A stretch of DNA of 64,000 nucleotides from Nitrosomonas sp. Lineage in GTDB: Bacteria; Pseudomonadota; Gammaproteobacteria; Burkholderiales; Nitrosomonadaceae. Both the position numbers and the translations under genes were made by a program. Location: the NCBI GenBank assembly GCA_031316255.1, contig JALDQW010000001.1, forward strand, positions 2,637,485-2,701,484. The letters are read 5' to 3'. This document shows, piece after piece, positions 52,676-61,215 of the stretch. Every line of letters begins with the position of its first letter. Position 1 is the first letter of the stretch. The notes below the pieces were generated by a model that saw nothing but the letters and a program-made list of their open reading frames with translations, did no database searches and was not told where the DNA came from.

Positions 52676-53494
52676 TCAAGGAAGTAGCGTTAGCAAACGC
52701 CGTGTTTCCTTTTCATCAAGTTCCAGCCATTTGCCGCGCTTGATACGCGGGGGCAAATTGACCGGCCCGAATCGAACGCGCATCAGCCGGCTGACCATAA
52801 TGCCGAGTGCTTCAAACATGCGCCGGATTTCCCGATTCTTTCCTTCTTTTAGAATAACACGGTACCAGCGGTTGATTCCATCGCCACCGTGTTCGGCAAG
52901 CTCGGTGAATGAAGCAATGCCATCATCCAGCTGAATACCGGTTGTCAGTTGTGTGATTTGATCGGCGGTCAATTCCCCAATGATACGCACCGCGTATTCG
53001 CGTTCAACTTCAAAGCGTGGATGCATAAACCGATTGGCCAGCGAACCATCTGTGGTAAATATCAACAAACCGCTGGTTTTGAAATCCAGACGTCCGATTG
53101 CAACCCATTTGGAAGACCTGAGATGCGGCAGTTTTTCAAAAACCGTCGGGCGGCCTTCCGGATCATGCCGGCTGACAATTTCACCTTCAGGTTTGTGATA
53201 CAGCAGCACACGGGGCAATCGTTCAGTCAAATCAAAATGGATAACGCGCTTGCCGATCTGAACTCTGTCTTTTGCGTTGACACGGTCGCCGAGTATGGCG
53301 ATTCTGCCATTGATACTGACTTGCCCTGAAGCGATCAATGCTTCCATTTCACGTCTGGAGCCCAGTCCCTTTTGCGCTAAAAGTTTCTGCAGCTTAAAGG
53401 TGACAGCCGTGGTGGAAGAATTATGTTTTTCAGATACAGGAGACCGCATCGGCGTTTTTTTCTTGCCGGATCTGAAAGGCATTTTTGCAGGCAT
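52676..53494 (-). CDS. rluB: 23S rRNA pseudouridine synthase RluB
   Basis: Makes pseudouridine 2605 in 23S rRNA (E. coli numbering). An N-terminal S4 RNA-binding domain (KLQKLLAQKGLGSRREMEALI) and the RsuA-family motif GRLDFKTSG with catalytic D137 are seen. The 272-residue length and basic N-terminal extension fit RluB better than RluE. Downstream of ybaB in the same direction. Confidence 0.92.
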   Translation of the reverse strand: MPAKMPFRSGKKKTPMRSPVSEKHNSSTTAVTFKLQKLLAQKGLGSRREMEALIASGQVSINGRIAILGDRVNAKDRVQIGKRVIHFDLTERLPRVLLYHKPEGEIVSRHDPEGRPTVFEKLPHLRSSKWVAIGRLDFKTSGLLIFTTDGSLANRFMHPRFEVEREYAVRIIGELTADQITQLTTGIQLDDGIASFTELAEHGGDGINRWYRVILKEGKNREIRRMFEALGIMVSRLMRVRFGPVNLPPRIKRGKWLELDEKETRRLLTLLP

Positions 53495-53516
53495 AAAAAC
53501 GTTTGACTGCTTTGGA

Positions 53517-53846
53517 CTAGAACGGCAGTTTCATGCCGGGTGGCAAACCGAGTCCACCGGTGAGCTCGGCCATTTTTTCCTGGGTTGTCGTTTCAACGCG
53601 GCGTACAGCATCATTAAAAGCGGCTGCAATCAAATCTTCCAGCATTTCCTTGTCATCCCCGTCTCCAACGAGACTGTTATCGATTTGCACGCTTTTCACA
53701 TCGTGGCGGCAGGTCATGACGACTTTGACCATTCCTGCACCCGATTGGCCTTCGACTTCCATTGTGGCCAGTTTTTCCTGCATTTGCTTCATATTTTCTT
53801 GCACCTGCTGCGCTTGTTTCATCATATTAGCAAGGTTGGCTTTCAT
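53517..53846 (-). CDS. ybaB: Nucleoid-associated protein YbaB/EbfC
   Basis: Small DNA-binding dimer with a tweezer-like fold. The 109 residues have the N-terminal helix ([21 protein letters not shown]) and the core ([23 protein letters not shown]). It is 12 bp after dnaX, the conserved arrangement. The usual third gene, recR, is not next; rluB is. Confidence 0.95.
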   Translation of the reverse strand: MKANLANMMKQAQQVQENMKQMQEKLATMEVEGQSGAGMVKVVMTCRHDVKSVQIDNSLVGDGDDKEMLEDLIAAAFNDAVRRVETTTQEKMAELTGGLGLPPGMKLPF

Positions 53847-53858
53847 GATGTGTCTCCT

Positions 53859-55457
53859 TTAGTTTTGAATGGGTTTGATTGAAGATTCTATGATTTTTGC
53901 ATCAAAATTATCCACCAGCTCCTGTACAACAGGATCTTTTTCAATGGCTGCTATTGCTTCGGTCTGTTTCGTTTCATTTTCAAGCTGGTTAATCGCCGCC
54001 GGTGTTAAGCCGGTAATGCTGCCAATGGCAAAATTGAGTGTCACCGGTTTTCCAAAATGGGTATTCAGCGCGGCCTGTATCGTATTCTGATATTTCTTGT
54101 CTAACAAGTATTTGTGCACTTCCGGGACAAATAATTCGATTTTATCACGGGTTAGTATTTTGGCTTCACTATGTTGTGCCAGCATTTTAGCCATGCCGGT
54201 CAATTTTAATTGTTTAACCAGATCGTTCCAGTCAGGTATTGTGTTGCTGTTCGACGAAGATGTTTGCGCAGTGTTGTTTGTCTCTGAAAGTGTTTTTTTT
54301 ATGGCATTATTGGGCGCTTGTTGTTGCGGTGCCAGTGAATGGTGTTGTTTTGGCGAGTCCGTTTCCAGATGGTCGGGCATAAACGTCAACATGCGTATGA
54401 GTGTCATGGTAAAGCCGGCGTATTCATCCGGCGCAAGGTTCAAATCATTGCGTCCATGTATTGCGATCTGATAAAACAATTGAATATCTTCCGCCGTAAA
54501 TAGCTGAGCCAGTGACAAAATATGTTGATATTCCGGTATGTCCTCATTGATTGACTGCGGGACTGATTGCGCCAATGCGATACGGTACAGCACCGTTGCC
54601 AGATCCTGCAAAGCCGTTTCAAATGACAGGCACTGTGCTTCCATCTCTTCAGCCAGGGATAACACCTGTTGTCCGTTTCGAGATGCCAATGCATCGAGTA
54701 GATCATAGAGATAGTGTTGATCAATTGCACCGAGCATGTCGCGCACCGCATTTTGGGTTACCGTGCCTTCACCAAAAGCGATTGCCTGATCCAGAATACT
54801 CAAGGCATCGCGCATGCTGCCTTGGGCGGCTTGTGCAATAAGCACCAGAGCGGCTTCATCGGCCGATATGTTTTCTTGAATTAAAATATTTTCAAGGTAG
54901 ACTGCAATGCGTGTTGCCGGAATTTGTTTTAAATTAAATTGCAGGCACCTGGATAATACGGTGACCGGTATTTTCTGAGGATCTGTGGTGGCCAGGACAA
55001 ATTTGACATGTGCAGGTGGTTCTTCAAGCGTTTTCAGCATTGCGTTAAACGCCGATTTGGAGAGCATATGCACTTCATCGATGATATAGATCTTGAATCG
55101 TGCGCTGGTTGGTGCATAAAGTGCATTCTCGAGCAGATCGCGCATATGATCGACCTGAGTATTCGATGCGGCGTCCAGTTCGATCAGATCAATAAAATTG
55201 CCGCCATCGATTTGCATACAGGCTGCGCAGGTTCCACACGGTGTGGATGAAATTCCTTTTTCACAGTTTAATGCTTTGGCCAGTATGCGTGCAATTGTGG
55301 TTTTTCCAACGCCACGTGTACCAGTGAACAAGTAGGCATGGTGTAGCCGATTTTGTTCGAGCGCATTTCGCAGCGCCCTAACGACGTGTTCCTGCCCGGT
55401 CAATTCAGTAAAATTCTTGGGTCGCCACTTACGTGCGAGGACTTGTGATTGGACCAC
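53859..55457 (-). CDS. dnaX: DNA polymerase III subunits gamma and tau
   Basis: Clamp-loader ATPase. The GTG at 55457 (VQSQVLARKWRPKNF) is taken as start because the conserved domain begins there, although the frame stays open to 55538 with no good ribosome binding site. Walker A GTRGVGKT is at about residues 46-53, zinc cysteines at 65, 74, 77 and 80, and Walker B IIDEVHML follows. Full-length tau would be 532 residues. An A8 run at codons 386-389 could give a shorter gamma by slippage. It is downstream of the 4.5S RNA. Confidence 0.95.
   Translation of the reverse strand: MVQSQVLARKWRPKNFTELTGQEHVVRALRNALEQNRLHHAYLFTGTRGVGKTTIARILAKALNCEKGISSTPCGTCAACMQIDGGNFIDLIELDAASNTQVDHMRDLLENALYAPTSARFKIYIIDEVHMLSKSAFNAMLKTLEEPPAHVKFVLATTDPQKIPVTVLSRCLQFNLKQIPATRIAVYLENILIQENISADEAALVLIAQAAQGSMRDALSILDQAIAFGEGTVTQNAVRDMLGAIDQHYLYDLLDALASRNGQQVLSLAEEMEAQCLSFETALQDLATVLYRIALAQSVPQSINEDIPEYQHILSLAQLFTAEDIQLFYQIAIHGRNDLNLAPDEYAGFTMTLIRMLTFMPDHLETDSPKQHHSLAPQQQAPNNAIKKTLSETNNTAQTSSSNSNTIPDWNDLVKQLKLTGMAKMLAQHSEAKILTRDKIELFVPEVHKYLLDKKYQNTIQAALNTHFGKPVTLNFAIGSITGLTPAAINQLENETKQTEAIAAIEKDPVVQELVDNFDAKIIESSIKPIQN
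54293..54300 (-). other. A8 slippage site in dnaX
   Basis: On the coding strand the codons ATA AAA AAA ACA contain eight consecutive A residues. A -1 shift here leads to a stop after 20 further codons, giving a protein of about 408 residues that ends before the tau-specific domains, close to the size of E. coli gamma. In other bacteria gamma is made by ribosomal or transcriptional slippage at a similar point. No downstream stem-loop stands out, so transcriptional slippage seems likelier. Confidence 0.55.
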
Positions 55458-55560
55458 TGTCGTTAAAATAAGGTAAAACCAAATGTATATTATAGCAGGT
55501 CGGTTGACGCCATTACATTGACCTGTGTTGCAGAACAATTTTGTATATAGAAATCAACAG

Positions 55561-55660
55561 GGTGGCGAGCCAAACCCCCGGCACTTGCAAGAAATAGCTG
55601 TGGCTGCTTCCTTCCGGACCTGACCAGATTCACTACTTTGCAATGCGGGGAGGCCCGCCA
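55561..55660 (-). ncRNA. ffs: 4.5S RNA (signal recognition particle RNA)
   Basis: RNA of the signal recognition particle, partner of Ffh. On the minus strand the conserved apical region reads GGTCAGGTCCGGAAGGAAGC, identical in its core to other bacteria, and the outer stem pairs GGCGGGCC-type 5' sequence with the GGCTCGCC 3' end. The length is about 100 nt. Located just upstream of dnaX, its usual position in proteobacteria. Ends are estimated from the outer stem. Confidence 0.95.
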
Positions 55661-55771
55661 TTGAAAAACAGAATGTTTTTACGAGGCGTGAGTATACCAG
55701 TACGCAGATTGTAAACAAAGTGCTTTACAAAGTTTGTCTGATAATTCCACAGGCGCAATAATGAGAATGCG

Positions 55772-56278
55772 CTAATTTTCTTTTTCTGCAGACAGTTTCT
55801 GATCGGGTTTATGGCCGTTTTCCTGCGCTGAGCGGAACAGATATCCGGCGATTGCGCCGAGAATACCGATGGCTGCGGTCAATTGTTCCGATGTGTCGAC
55901 AATCAGTACCAGAATAATGGTGCCAAACACAATGATAATGAGGCCGGCCCCACTTACGATATCTTTAGGTTGTGCATCTTTCTTGAGTTTTACCAGAAAA
56001 AACAACACGATACTGAGACATAACAGACACATCAGGGAAAGAATAACGACATAATAGAATTCATTTTTTACGCGGACAAATTTGATAGAACTTGTTGGGT
56101 CGACAGCGCTTATTAGTGAATCGGTTTCTTCCAGGGTGATTTTGTCAAAAACCTTGTCAAATGACAGCGCCTCGAGTTCCGATGAATTATTTGCCGAAAC
56201 CGGCGATGGAGCAGTAGCTTGCGTATATGCGCCTGGAGATACTAACAACAGCAGAATGAATAAAACAATTGTTTTCAT
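55772..56278 (-). CDS. Membrane protein of unknown function
   Basis: A 168-residue protein with a signal peptide (hydrophobic residues 3-12, cleavage near AYTQA), an acidic extracytoplasmic segment (about 25-70) and three hydrophobic helices (about 75-95, 108-125 and 130-147). A short charged tail ends the protein. It has no motif I recognise. The gene follows another small exported protein gene by six bases and is probably translated with it. Confidence 0.8.
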   Translation of the reverse strand: MKTIVLFILLLLVSPGAYTQATAPSPVSANNSSELEALSFDKVFDKITLEETDSLISAVDPTSSIKFVRVKNEFYYVVILSLMCLLCLSIVLFFLVKLKKDAQPKDIVSGAGLIIIVFGTIILVLIVDTSEQLTAAIGILGAIAGYLFRSAQENGHKPDQKLSAEKEN

Positions 56279-56284
56279 GGTTTT

Positions 56285-56599
56285 CTATTCTGCTCCTTCC
56301 AGGATACCTCTGTAATACGCCGCTTTTAAATGATTGCCTGAGGCGAGCGCTTCCTCAAGCCGGTTTTTGTACTCACCAATCCAGCGTTCTTTTTCCTCAC
56401 CTTCCATGGTATTGAGTATTTGAATCGCGCGTTTCATTTTTTCGTTAAGACGTCTTTTGACTTCATCGGGAGAAAACTGTTGTTGATAAACCGATGCCGG
56501 AGGGAAATCGTCCCTGTATTTTTCCAGTGAACCTGCCAGAGCGGGCGAAACCATCAGCGTTGATACAATGGCTATGCCAAATACTGCTACAATTTTCAT
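56285..56599 (-). CDS. Small exported helical protein of unknown function
   Basis: A protein of 104 residues starting at the ATG at 56599, with AAGGAAA seven bases before. It has a signal peptide (MKIVAVFGIAIVSTLMVSPALAG, cleavage after ALA) and a charged helical mature part (SPDEVKRRLNEKMKRAIQ, EEKERWIGEYKNRLEEAL). It has no motif I recognise. It is upstream of the 168-residue membrane protein gene in the same direction. Confidence 0.82.
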   Translation of the reverse strand: MKIVAVFGIAIVSTLMVSPALAGSLEKYRDDFPPASVYQQQFSPDEVKRRLNEKMKRAIQILNTMEGEEKERWIGEYKNRLEEALASGNHLKAAYYRGILEGAE

Positions 56600-56722
56600 A
56601 ATCTGTTTCCTTTCCAACTTTTTAACGTGTCACAAAGTACCGCTATGGATTTCAGTTATCATCACTTGATCTGAGAAAATAGTCAATGCGAAGCGTAACG
56701 CCATGAATTACTGAGCGACGAT

Positions 56723-58183
56723 ATGACAGACAGTCAATCCAACGGTAAATTGATCAAACCCAGTGACGCCACGTCATGGGTTTCATGTATACGGCGTACC
56801 TGGCTGGATATGCATCAGCCAACCACGTATGAACCCGATTCGTTTGGCCAGCTGTTGTTCGATGCCGGATTGCAACATGAAAGGCGTATATTGACACAAC
56901 TGCAAGCCAAGCATGAAGTACAACAAGCAAAGTCTTTTGAGCACACACAATCACTGATGCACGAGGGCGTATCCGTTATTTATCAGGCACGGCTTATAAA
57001 TCAGGAAGAAGGGCTCGTCGGTTTTCCGGATTTTCTGATTCGTCACGAGAATGGTCAATATCAAGCAGCCGACGCCAAATTAACGCAAAACGAAAACAAG
57101 AAAGCCTTGCACATTCAACTGGGGCTTTATCGCCGGCTGTTGGCCAGTAATTTACCGGCCATTGTATTTCTCGGCGATGGGAGAACGGCGAATCTCGGCG
57201 ATGAAGTTGACGCGCTAGTCGATGCATTTCTTCAAAGTATGCACCGGTTAAGTGAGCAATCGGAACAACCGGCGGTACGTTACAGCCACAGTCGATGCCG
57301 TATTTGTCCCTATTTTTTGCATTGCCGGCCACAATTTGAAGCCGATGAAGATATTTCATTGCTTTACGGGGTGCATGGCCGTACTGCAGAATATCTGGCC
57401 CAGGCAGGCATAGATACAATCTCGCGGCTTGCGGTGCTCGATGCTGTAAATATCCCCGATGTTCCGCATCTTACCGGCCAGAAAAAGAAACAGCGTGTCA
57501 TCCTGCAGGCCCGGTCTAGTTTGCATGATGAACTATTTCAGTTGAATCATATCGTGCTGCCGGAAGGTAACTGGATTCATTTCGACATTGAAGATAACCC
57601 ATTGGCAACCACGTGCGACAGACATGTTTATTTGTGGGGATTACTGGCGCCGCCATATACCCAAAACAGCTTTGATTATGTCTGGACGGATGACGACACG
57701 CAGGATTATCACGGCTGGCTCGCATTTCTGGAAAAAATGAAACACTATCGCGAACGGTATGATTCAGTGATATTTGCGCATTACTCCAATCACGAACGCG
57801 CGACTATCAAAAAATATGCCGAACGTTACGAGATGATAAATCATCAGACGGTACAGTGGCTGCTGGGACTGCAAGGCGAAGTCAGCCCGTTATTCGATAT
57901 GCAGAAACCGGTACTGGATAACCTGGTGCTGCCATTGCTGGGTTATGGTTTAAAGGATATCTGCAAGCATCCCAAACTGGTAAATTTTCAATGGGAAAAC
58001 GAAGAATCCGGCTCCCAGTGGTCTATCGTACAATTTAACCGGTTTCTCGAGGAAACTGATCCAGGCACAAGACAACGTTTGAAAGCCGAGATCCTTGCCT
58101 ATAATCGTGATGATGTGACGGCTACACGGAGACTGGAATTGTGGTTGCGCGATCTCTCAAGTAAAAAAGATATTTCCCTTTAG
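56723..58183 (+). CDS. TM0106-family RecB-like nuclease with RNase H-like domain
   Basis: A 486-residue putative nuclease. The first half is a PD-(D/E)XK RecB-like domain with FPDF (D103) and ADAKL (D117, K119). Cysteines at 22, 192, 195 and 201 could bind an iron-sulfur cluster, as in Cas4 and AddB. A helix-hairpin-helix-like linker (about 218-265) leads to a DEDD exonuclease domain with HFDIED (D288, E290) and YNRDDV (D463, D464). Such fusions are known (TM0106 family) but their biology is unclear. The stop codon TAG uses the first base of an inserted MITE. Confidence 0.88.
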   Translation: MTDSQSNGKLIKPSDATSWVSCIRRTWLDMHQPTTYEPDSFGQLLFDAGLQHERRILTQLQAKHEVQQAKSFEHTQSLMHEGVSVIYQARLINQEEGLVGFPDFLIRHENGQYQAADAKLTQNENKKALHIQLGLYRRLLASNLPAIVFLGDGRTANLGDEVDALVDAFLQSMHRLSEQSEQPAVRYSHSRCRICPYFLHCRPQFEADEDISLLYGVHGRTAEYLAQAGIDTISRLAVLDAVNIPDVPHLTGQKKKQRVILQARSSLHDELFQLNHIVLPEGNWIHFDIEDNPLATTCDRHVYLWGLLAPPYTQNSFDYVWTDDDTQDYHGWLAFLEKMKHYRERYDSVIFAHYSNHERATIKKYAERYEMINHQTVQWLLGLQGEVSPLFDMQKPVLDNLVLPLLGYGLKDICKHPKLVNFQWENEESGSQWSIVQFNRFLEETDPGTRQRLKAEILAYNRDDVTATRRLELWLRDLSSKKDISL

Positions 58184-58323
58184 GGCATCTCTAAAAATCC
58201 ATATTTTGTCACAATACTTTGTTGCTCACAAAAAATATCTCCTTACATATCAATCATATGCTGCGTCAAGATTTTTTGTTCTCGCCTCGTCTTGTTTAAA
58301 ACTCTGAATTTTTGGAGGTGCCC
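58183..58323. mobile_element. MITE-like element, 141 bp, with terminal inverted repeats and TTTA duplication
   Basis: The ends read GGGCATCTCTAAAAATCCA (58183-58201) and, on the other strand, GGGCACCTCCAAAAATTCA (58305-58323), 16 of 19 bases matching. A perfect direct TTTA lies on both sides (58179-58182 and 58324-58327), which looks like a 4-bp target duplication. There is no transposase, so this is a non-autonomous element or solo remnant that would be mobilised in trans. An IS5-like origin is suggested by the 4-bp duplication but not proven. Confidence 0.8.
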
Positions 58324-58405
58324 TTTAAAGAAAGGGTTAATCCAAATTACCGTCTCCGGTTGGAGAACAAGAAAGACAGCGCAATGGATTATTTTTCAAT
58401 TGCAT

Positions 58406-58885
58406 TTACCGCGACCATTTGACCCGCAGGATATTGCTGCCGGCTTCGTAATGATAGTCAAGCGTTCCGTCATAGGCATGTTCCAGCGCCACGCCGATGT
58501 CTCGAGGTAAATGCATATCGGTTGTGGTGATTTCCAGGCCATCATCGGTTTCAACCATGTCCATAATGCGGTTTAACGGGTGTCCTGTTTTTTCGCGATT
58601 TTCCTTGTTACGAATCAATCCCATGATTTCGTCTTTATGCTGATGGTAAAATTCACCACTGATACTGACATAACCGCAGGGAACTTTGTCTTCGATGCGC
58701 AGGCATGCAGGACATTTATGTTCTTCTGCATTGTTTGGAACATCCAGCCACTGCCAGTGTCCCTTATGAAAGACAGCGCTACAATTCGGGCATACTGTGG
58801 GTTCAGAAAGTTTTTTCTTGATTTTATACGTGTCATGTTCTTTTTCTTCAACAAGACGATTTAGGCGTGCACCAACTGTTGTCAT
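58406..58885 (-). CDS. BCAM0308-family zinc-ribbon protein
   Basis: A 159-residue protein with two CxxC pairs (C32/C35 and C58/C61) that likely form a zinc ribbon, followed by a mixed domain (about 75-159, ISGEFYHQHKDEIMGLI, TDDGLEITTTDMHLPRDIGVAL). This is the BCAM0308/NMD3-like family of unknown function, found in betaproteobacteria, some with stress-related neighbours. It stands alone, with a 257-bp gap to sdaA in which I see no gene. Confidence 0.85.
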   Translation of the reverse strand: MTTVGARLNRLVEEKEHDTYKIKKKLSEPTVCPNCSAVFHKGHWQWLDVPNNAEEHKCPACLRIEDKVPCGYVSISGEFYHQHKDEIMGLIRNKENREKTGHPLNRIMDMVETDDGLEITTTDMHLPRDIGVALEHAYDGTLDYHYEAGSNILRVKWSR

Positions 58886-59142
58886 AATTTACCTCGTTTA
58901 TTTCATTTTCTTAATGAACTTGAAAAATAGAGCGAATTCATTTCGTTGTAATTTTTGGAACGGTACTATCAGAACGGCGCTATCAATTAATTTTAGGGTG
59001 TGTGATTAAAATTTTCGAACCGCCCGCTGTCGTTATATAAAACATTTTGCATTAAAGTCGGCTAAAATGAAATAACTTTAGAAACCTAACAAAACAATAT
59101 TTAACTTAAATCAAATGAAATTTTCTTTTTTAGGCAATATTC

Positions 59143-60522
59143 ATGTTTATCAGTGTTCTTGATCTTTTTAAAATTGGCATCGGTCCCTCGAGTTCACACA
59201 CAATGGGGCCGATGGTGGCTGCAAAGGATTTTCGTCGCCGATGTGTTGCATTTGTCACCGATCATAAAGATATGCAACCATTCCATTTGCGGTGTACGCT
59301 CAAAGGTTCTTTGGCGTTTACAGGGAAAGGTCATGCGACAGATCGCGCAGTTATTCTGGGTTTGAATGATTACACGCCGCAAGGACTCGCAAAAGAAGAT
59401 GTCAATACACTGGTAGACAGTCTTTCTGCACGAAATACCATTGCGAGTAATAGTCACGCCTCAATACTGTTTACTGTACCCGATGATATTGTTTTCGATC
59501 GTGGGGAACCGTTGCCCGAGCATCCAAACGGCATGATTTTTCAGCTCATGGATTCGGTCGGGAAAACGGTTCTGACGGAAACCTATTTCTCTATTGGCGG
59601 TGGTTTTATCACCACTTTGGCAGAAATCAATCAGCTGGTGGCACCACTTAAAATGGATACGGAAAATTCCTGTGGTTTTCCATTTGCAAATGCCAACCAG
59701 ATGATGAAAATGTCAGCCGATAGCGGTTTATCCGTTGCCGGAATGAAACGAAGCAACGAACAGGAACGTATCAGTGAAGAAAAATTGAACGCTGGTCTGG
59801 ATGCGACCTGGAATGCCATGTATTCCTGTATACAGAATGGCTTGACAACCGAAGGCTGCTTGCCGGGTGGTTTAAAAGTACAAAGGCGTGCAAAGGCGTT
59901 GTACCACCAACTTCAGGAAAATCCGCAGCACGCAAATTTAAATGACTGGTTGTGCGCTTACGCCATGGCGGTCAACGAAGAAAACGCAGCAGGCCATATG
60001 GTGGTCACCGCGCCGACCAATGGTGCTGCAGGGGTTATTCCGGCTGTGATTTATTATGCAGTCAAACATGAAAATGCAACAGAAGAGCAGGTGCGCGATT
60101 TTCTTTTGGTCGCAGCCGCAGTAGGCGGTTTGATCAAGCACAACAGCTCCATATCGGGTGCTGAAGTAGGCTGTCAGGGCGAGGTCGGCTCTGCCTCGGC
60201 TATGGCCGCAGCCGGACTGTGTGCGATCAAGGGAGGAACGACGGCGCAGATTGAGAATGCGGCAGAAATTGCACTGGAGCATCATCTGGGAATGACCTGC
60301 GATCCAGTCGGCAGTCTCGTTCAGGTGCCGTGTATCGAGCGCAACGGTTTTGGCGCAATTAAGGCGTATACAGCGGCATCCCTTGCCGTCCGGGGCGATG
60401 GGCAGCATTTTATGTCTTTGGACAATTGTATTGCGGCGATGAAACAGACCGGCCTGGAAATGTCGGTTAAATACAAGGAAACATCTTTGGGTGGTTTGGC
60501 TGTGAGTATTACCGAATGCTAG
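59143..60522 (+). CDS. sdaA: L-serine ammonia-lyase, iron-sulfur-dependent, single-chain
   Basis: Deaminates L-serine to pyruvate with a [4Fe-4S] cluster. An N-terminal regulatory domain (about 1-160) contains the [11 protein letters not shown] signature, and the catalytic domain holds the cluster cysteines around [29 protein letters not shown] and near CLPGG. The 459-residue single-chain form is that of proteobacteria. A monocistronic unit, followed by a toxin-antitoxin pair on the other strand. Confidence 0.96.
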   Translation: MFISVLDLFKIGIGPSSSHTMGPMVAAKDFRRRCVAFVTDHKDMQPFHLRCTLKGSLAFTGKGHATDRAVILGLNDYTPQGLAKEDVNTLVDSLSARNTIASNSHASILFTVPDDIVFDRGEPLPEHPNGMIFQLMDSVGKTVLTETYFSIGGGFITTLAEINQLVAPLKMDTENSCGFPFANANQMMKMSADSGLSVAGMKRSNEQERISEEKLNAGLDATWNAMYSCIQNGLTTEGCLPGGLKVQRRAKALYHQLQENPQHANLNDWLCAYAMAVNEENAAGHMVVTAPTNGAAGVIPAVIYYAVKHENATEEQVRDFLLVAAAVGGLIKHNSSISGAEVGCQGEVGSASAMAAAGLCAIKGGTTAQIENAAEIALEHHLGMTCDPVGSLVQVPCIERNGFGAIKAYTAASLAVRGDGQHFMSLDNCIAAMKQTGLEMSVKYKETSLGGLAVSITEC

Positions 60523-60546
60523 GCCGGTTGACGAGTGACTAAATTC

Positions 60547-60801
60547 TTACCGATAAATCTCTCGGCGATGGCCGATACGGATGACGAGTACAATCAGTTT
60601 TCGATTTTGTACTTCATATACGACGCGATACGAGCCAATGCGAATACGGCGTAGCCCGGAGAATTCACCTTTCAGCACGCCACCTGCTTCCGGGTTTGTC
60701 TTGAGCCGGTCTATCGCGTTAATGATGCGTGTCCGGTCAGCAGCGGGGATATTTTTCAACGCTTTTACTGCACTCTGTTTAATACTAACGGAGTAGATCA
60801 T
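60547..60801 (-). CDS. RelE/ParE-family toxin
   Basis: An 84-residue basic protein with the RelE/StbE core (VSIKQSAVKALKNIPAADRTRI, FSGLRRIRIGSYRVVYEV, IGHRREIY). The terminal RIGHRREIYR region carries the arginine and tyrosine used by RelE-type mRNA interferases. It overlaps the upstream antitoxin by 17 bp. It is predicted to be a ribosome-dependent mRNA endonuclease, although ParE-like gyrase toxicity cannot be excluded from sequence. Confidence 0.88.
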   Translation of the reverse strand: MIYSVSIKQSAVKALKNIPAADRTRIINAIDRLKTNPEAGGVLKGEFSGLRRIRIGSYRVVYEVQNRKLIVLVIRIGHRREIYR

Positions 60802-61000
60802 GCTTCACGATTTCCCAATCTAAAACTGGGTCGGCTGGATCGCGCAACACTTCTATTGCGTGAGAGATATCCTCGAAATCATCGAGATAATATTCAACGG
60901 CTTGCCTGACAACTTCGGCGCGTGTGCGGTGGAGTTTCGCCGCAGCTTCATCCAGTGCAGCAACTAATTCATCTGGCAATCTTGCAGTTATTTGACTCAT
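60785..61000 (-). CDS. Ribbon-helix-helix antitoxin
   Basis: A 71-residue protein with an N-terminal RHH DNA-binding fold (MSQITARLPDELVAALDEAAAKL, RTRAEVVRQAVEYYLD) and a C-terminal acidic tail that would wrap the toxin. It is first in the operon and overlaps the toxin by 17 bp, the common arrangement. Autoregulation through its own promoter is expected. Confidence 0.88.
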   Translation of the reverse strand: MSQITARLPDELVAALDEAAAKLHRTRAEVVRQAVEYYLDDFEDISHAIEVLRDPADPVLDWEIVKHDLLR

Positions 61001-61215
61001 TTTATTCCCCTGATCATGTCAATTGAAGTCAATGAATGTCAGCATACTGAATTTTTCCGCTATTTTCAAATATAAAACTCGGAAGTGCGGGAAGAATGAA
61101 TGGTTAAAACTCAATTTGGCATCGATCAAAGGGTATCTTCTTGGCGAAGATTTCTAGCGATTCCGGGAATACACACGCCTGACTTGCTGTGTCGCTGCTG
61201 ATTCTGCTGGCGAGC

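Noticed and set aside
61001..61215. Intergenic stretch between the antitoxin and DUF3422
   Set aside because: No ORF with a start, no hairpin and no RNA gene; it seems to be simple spacer.
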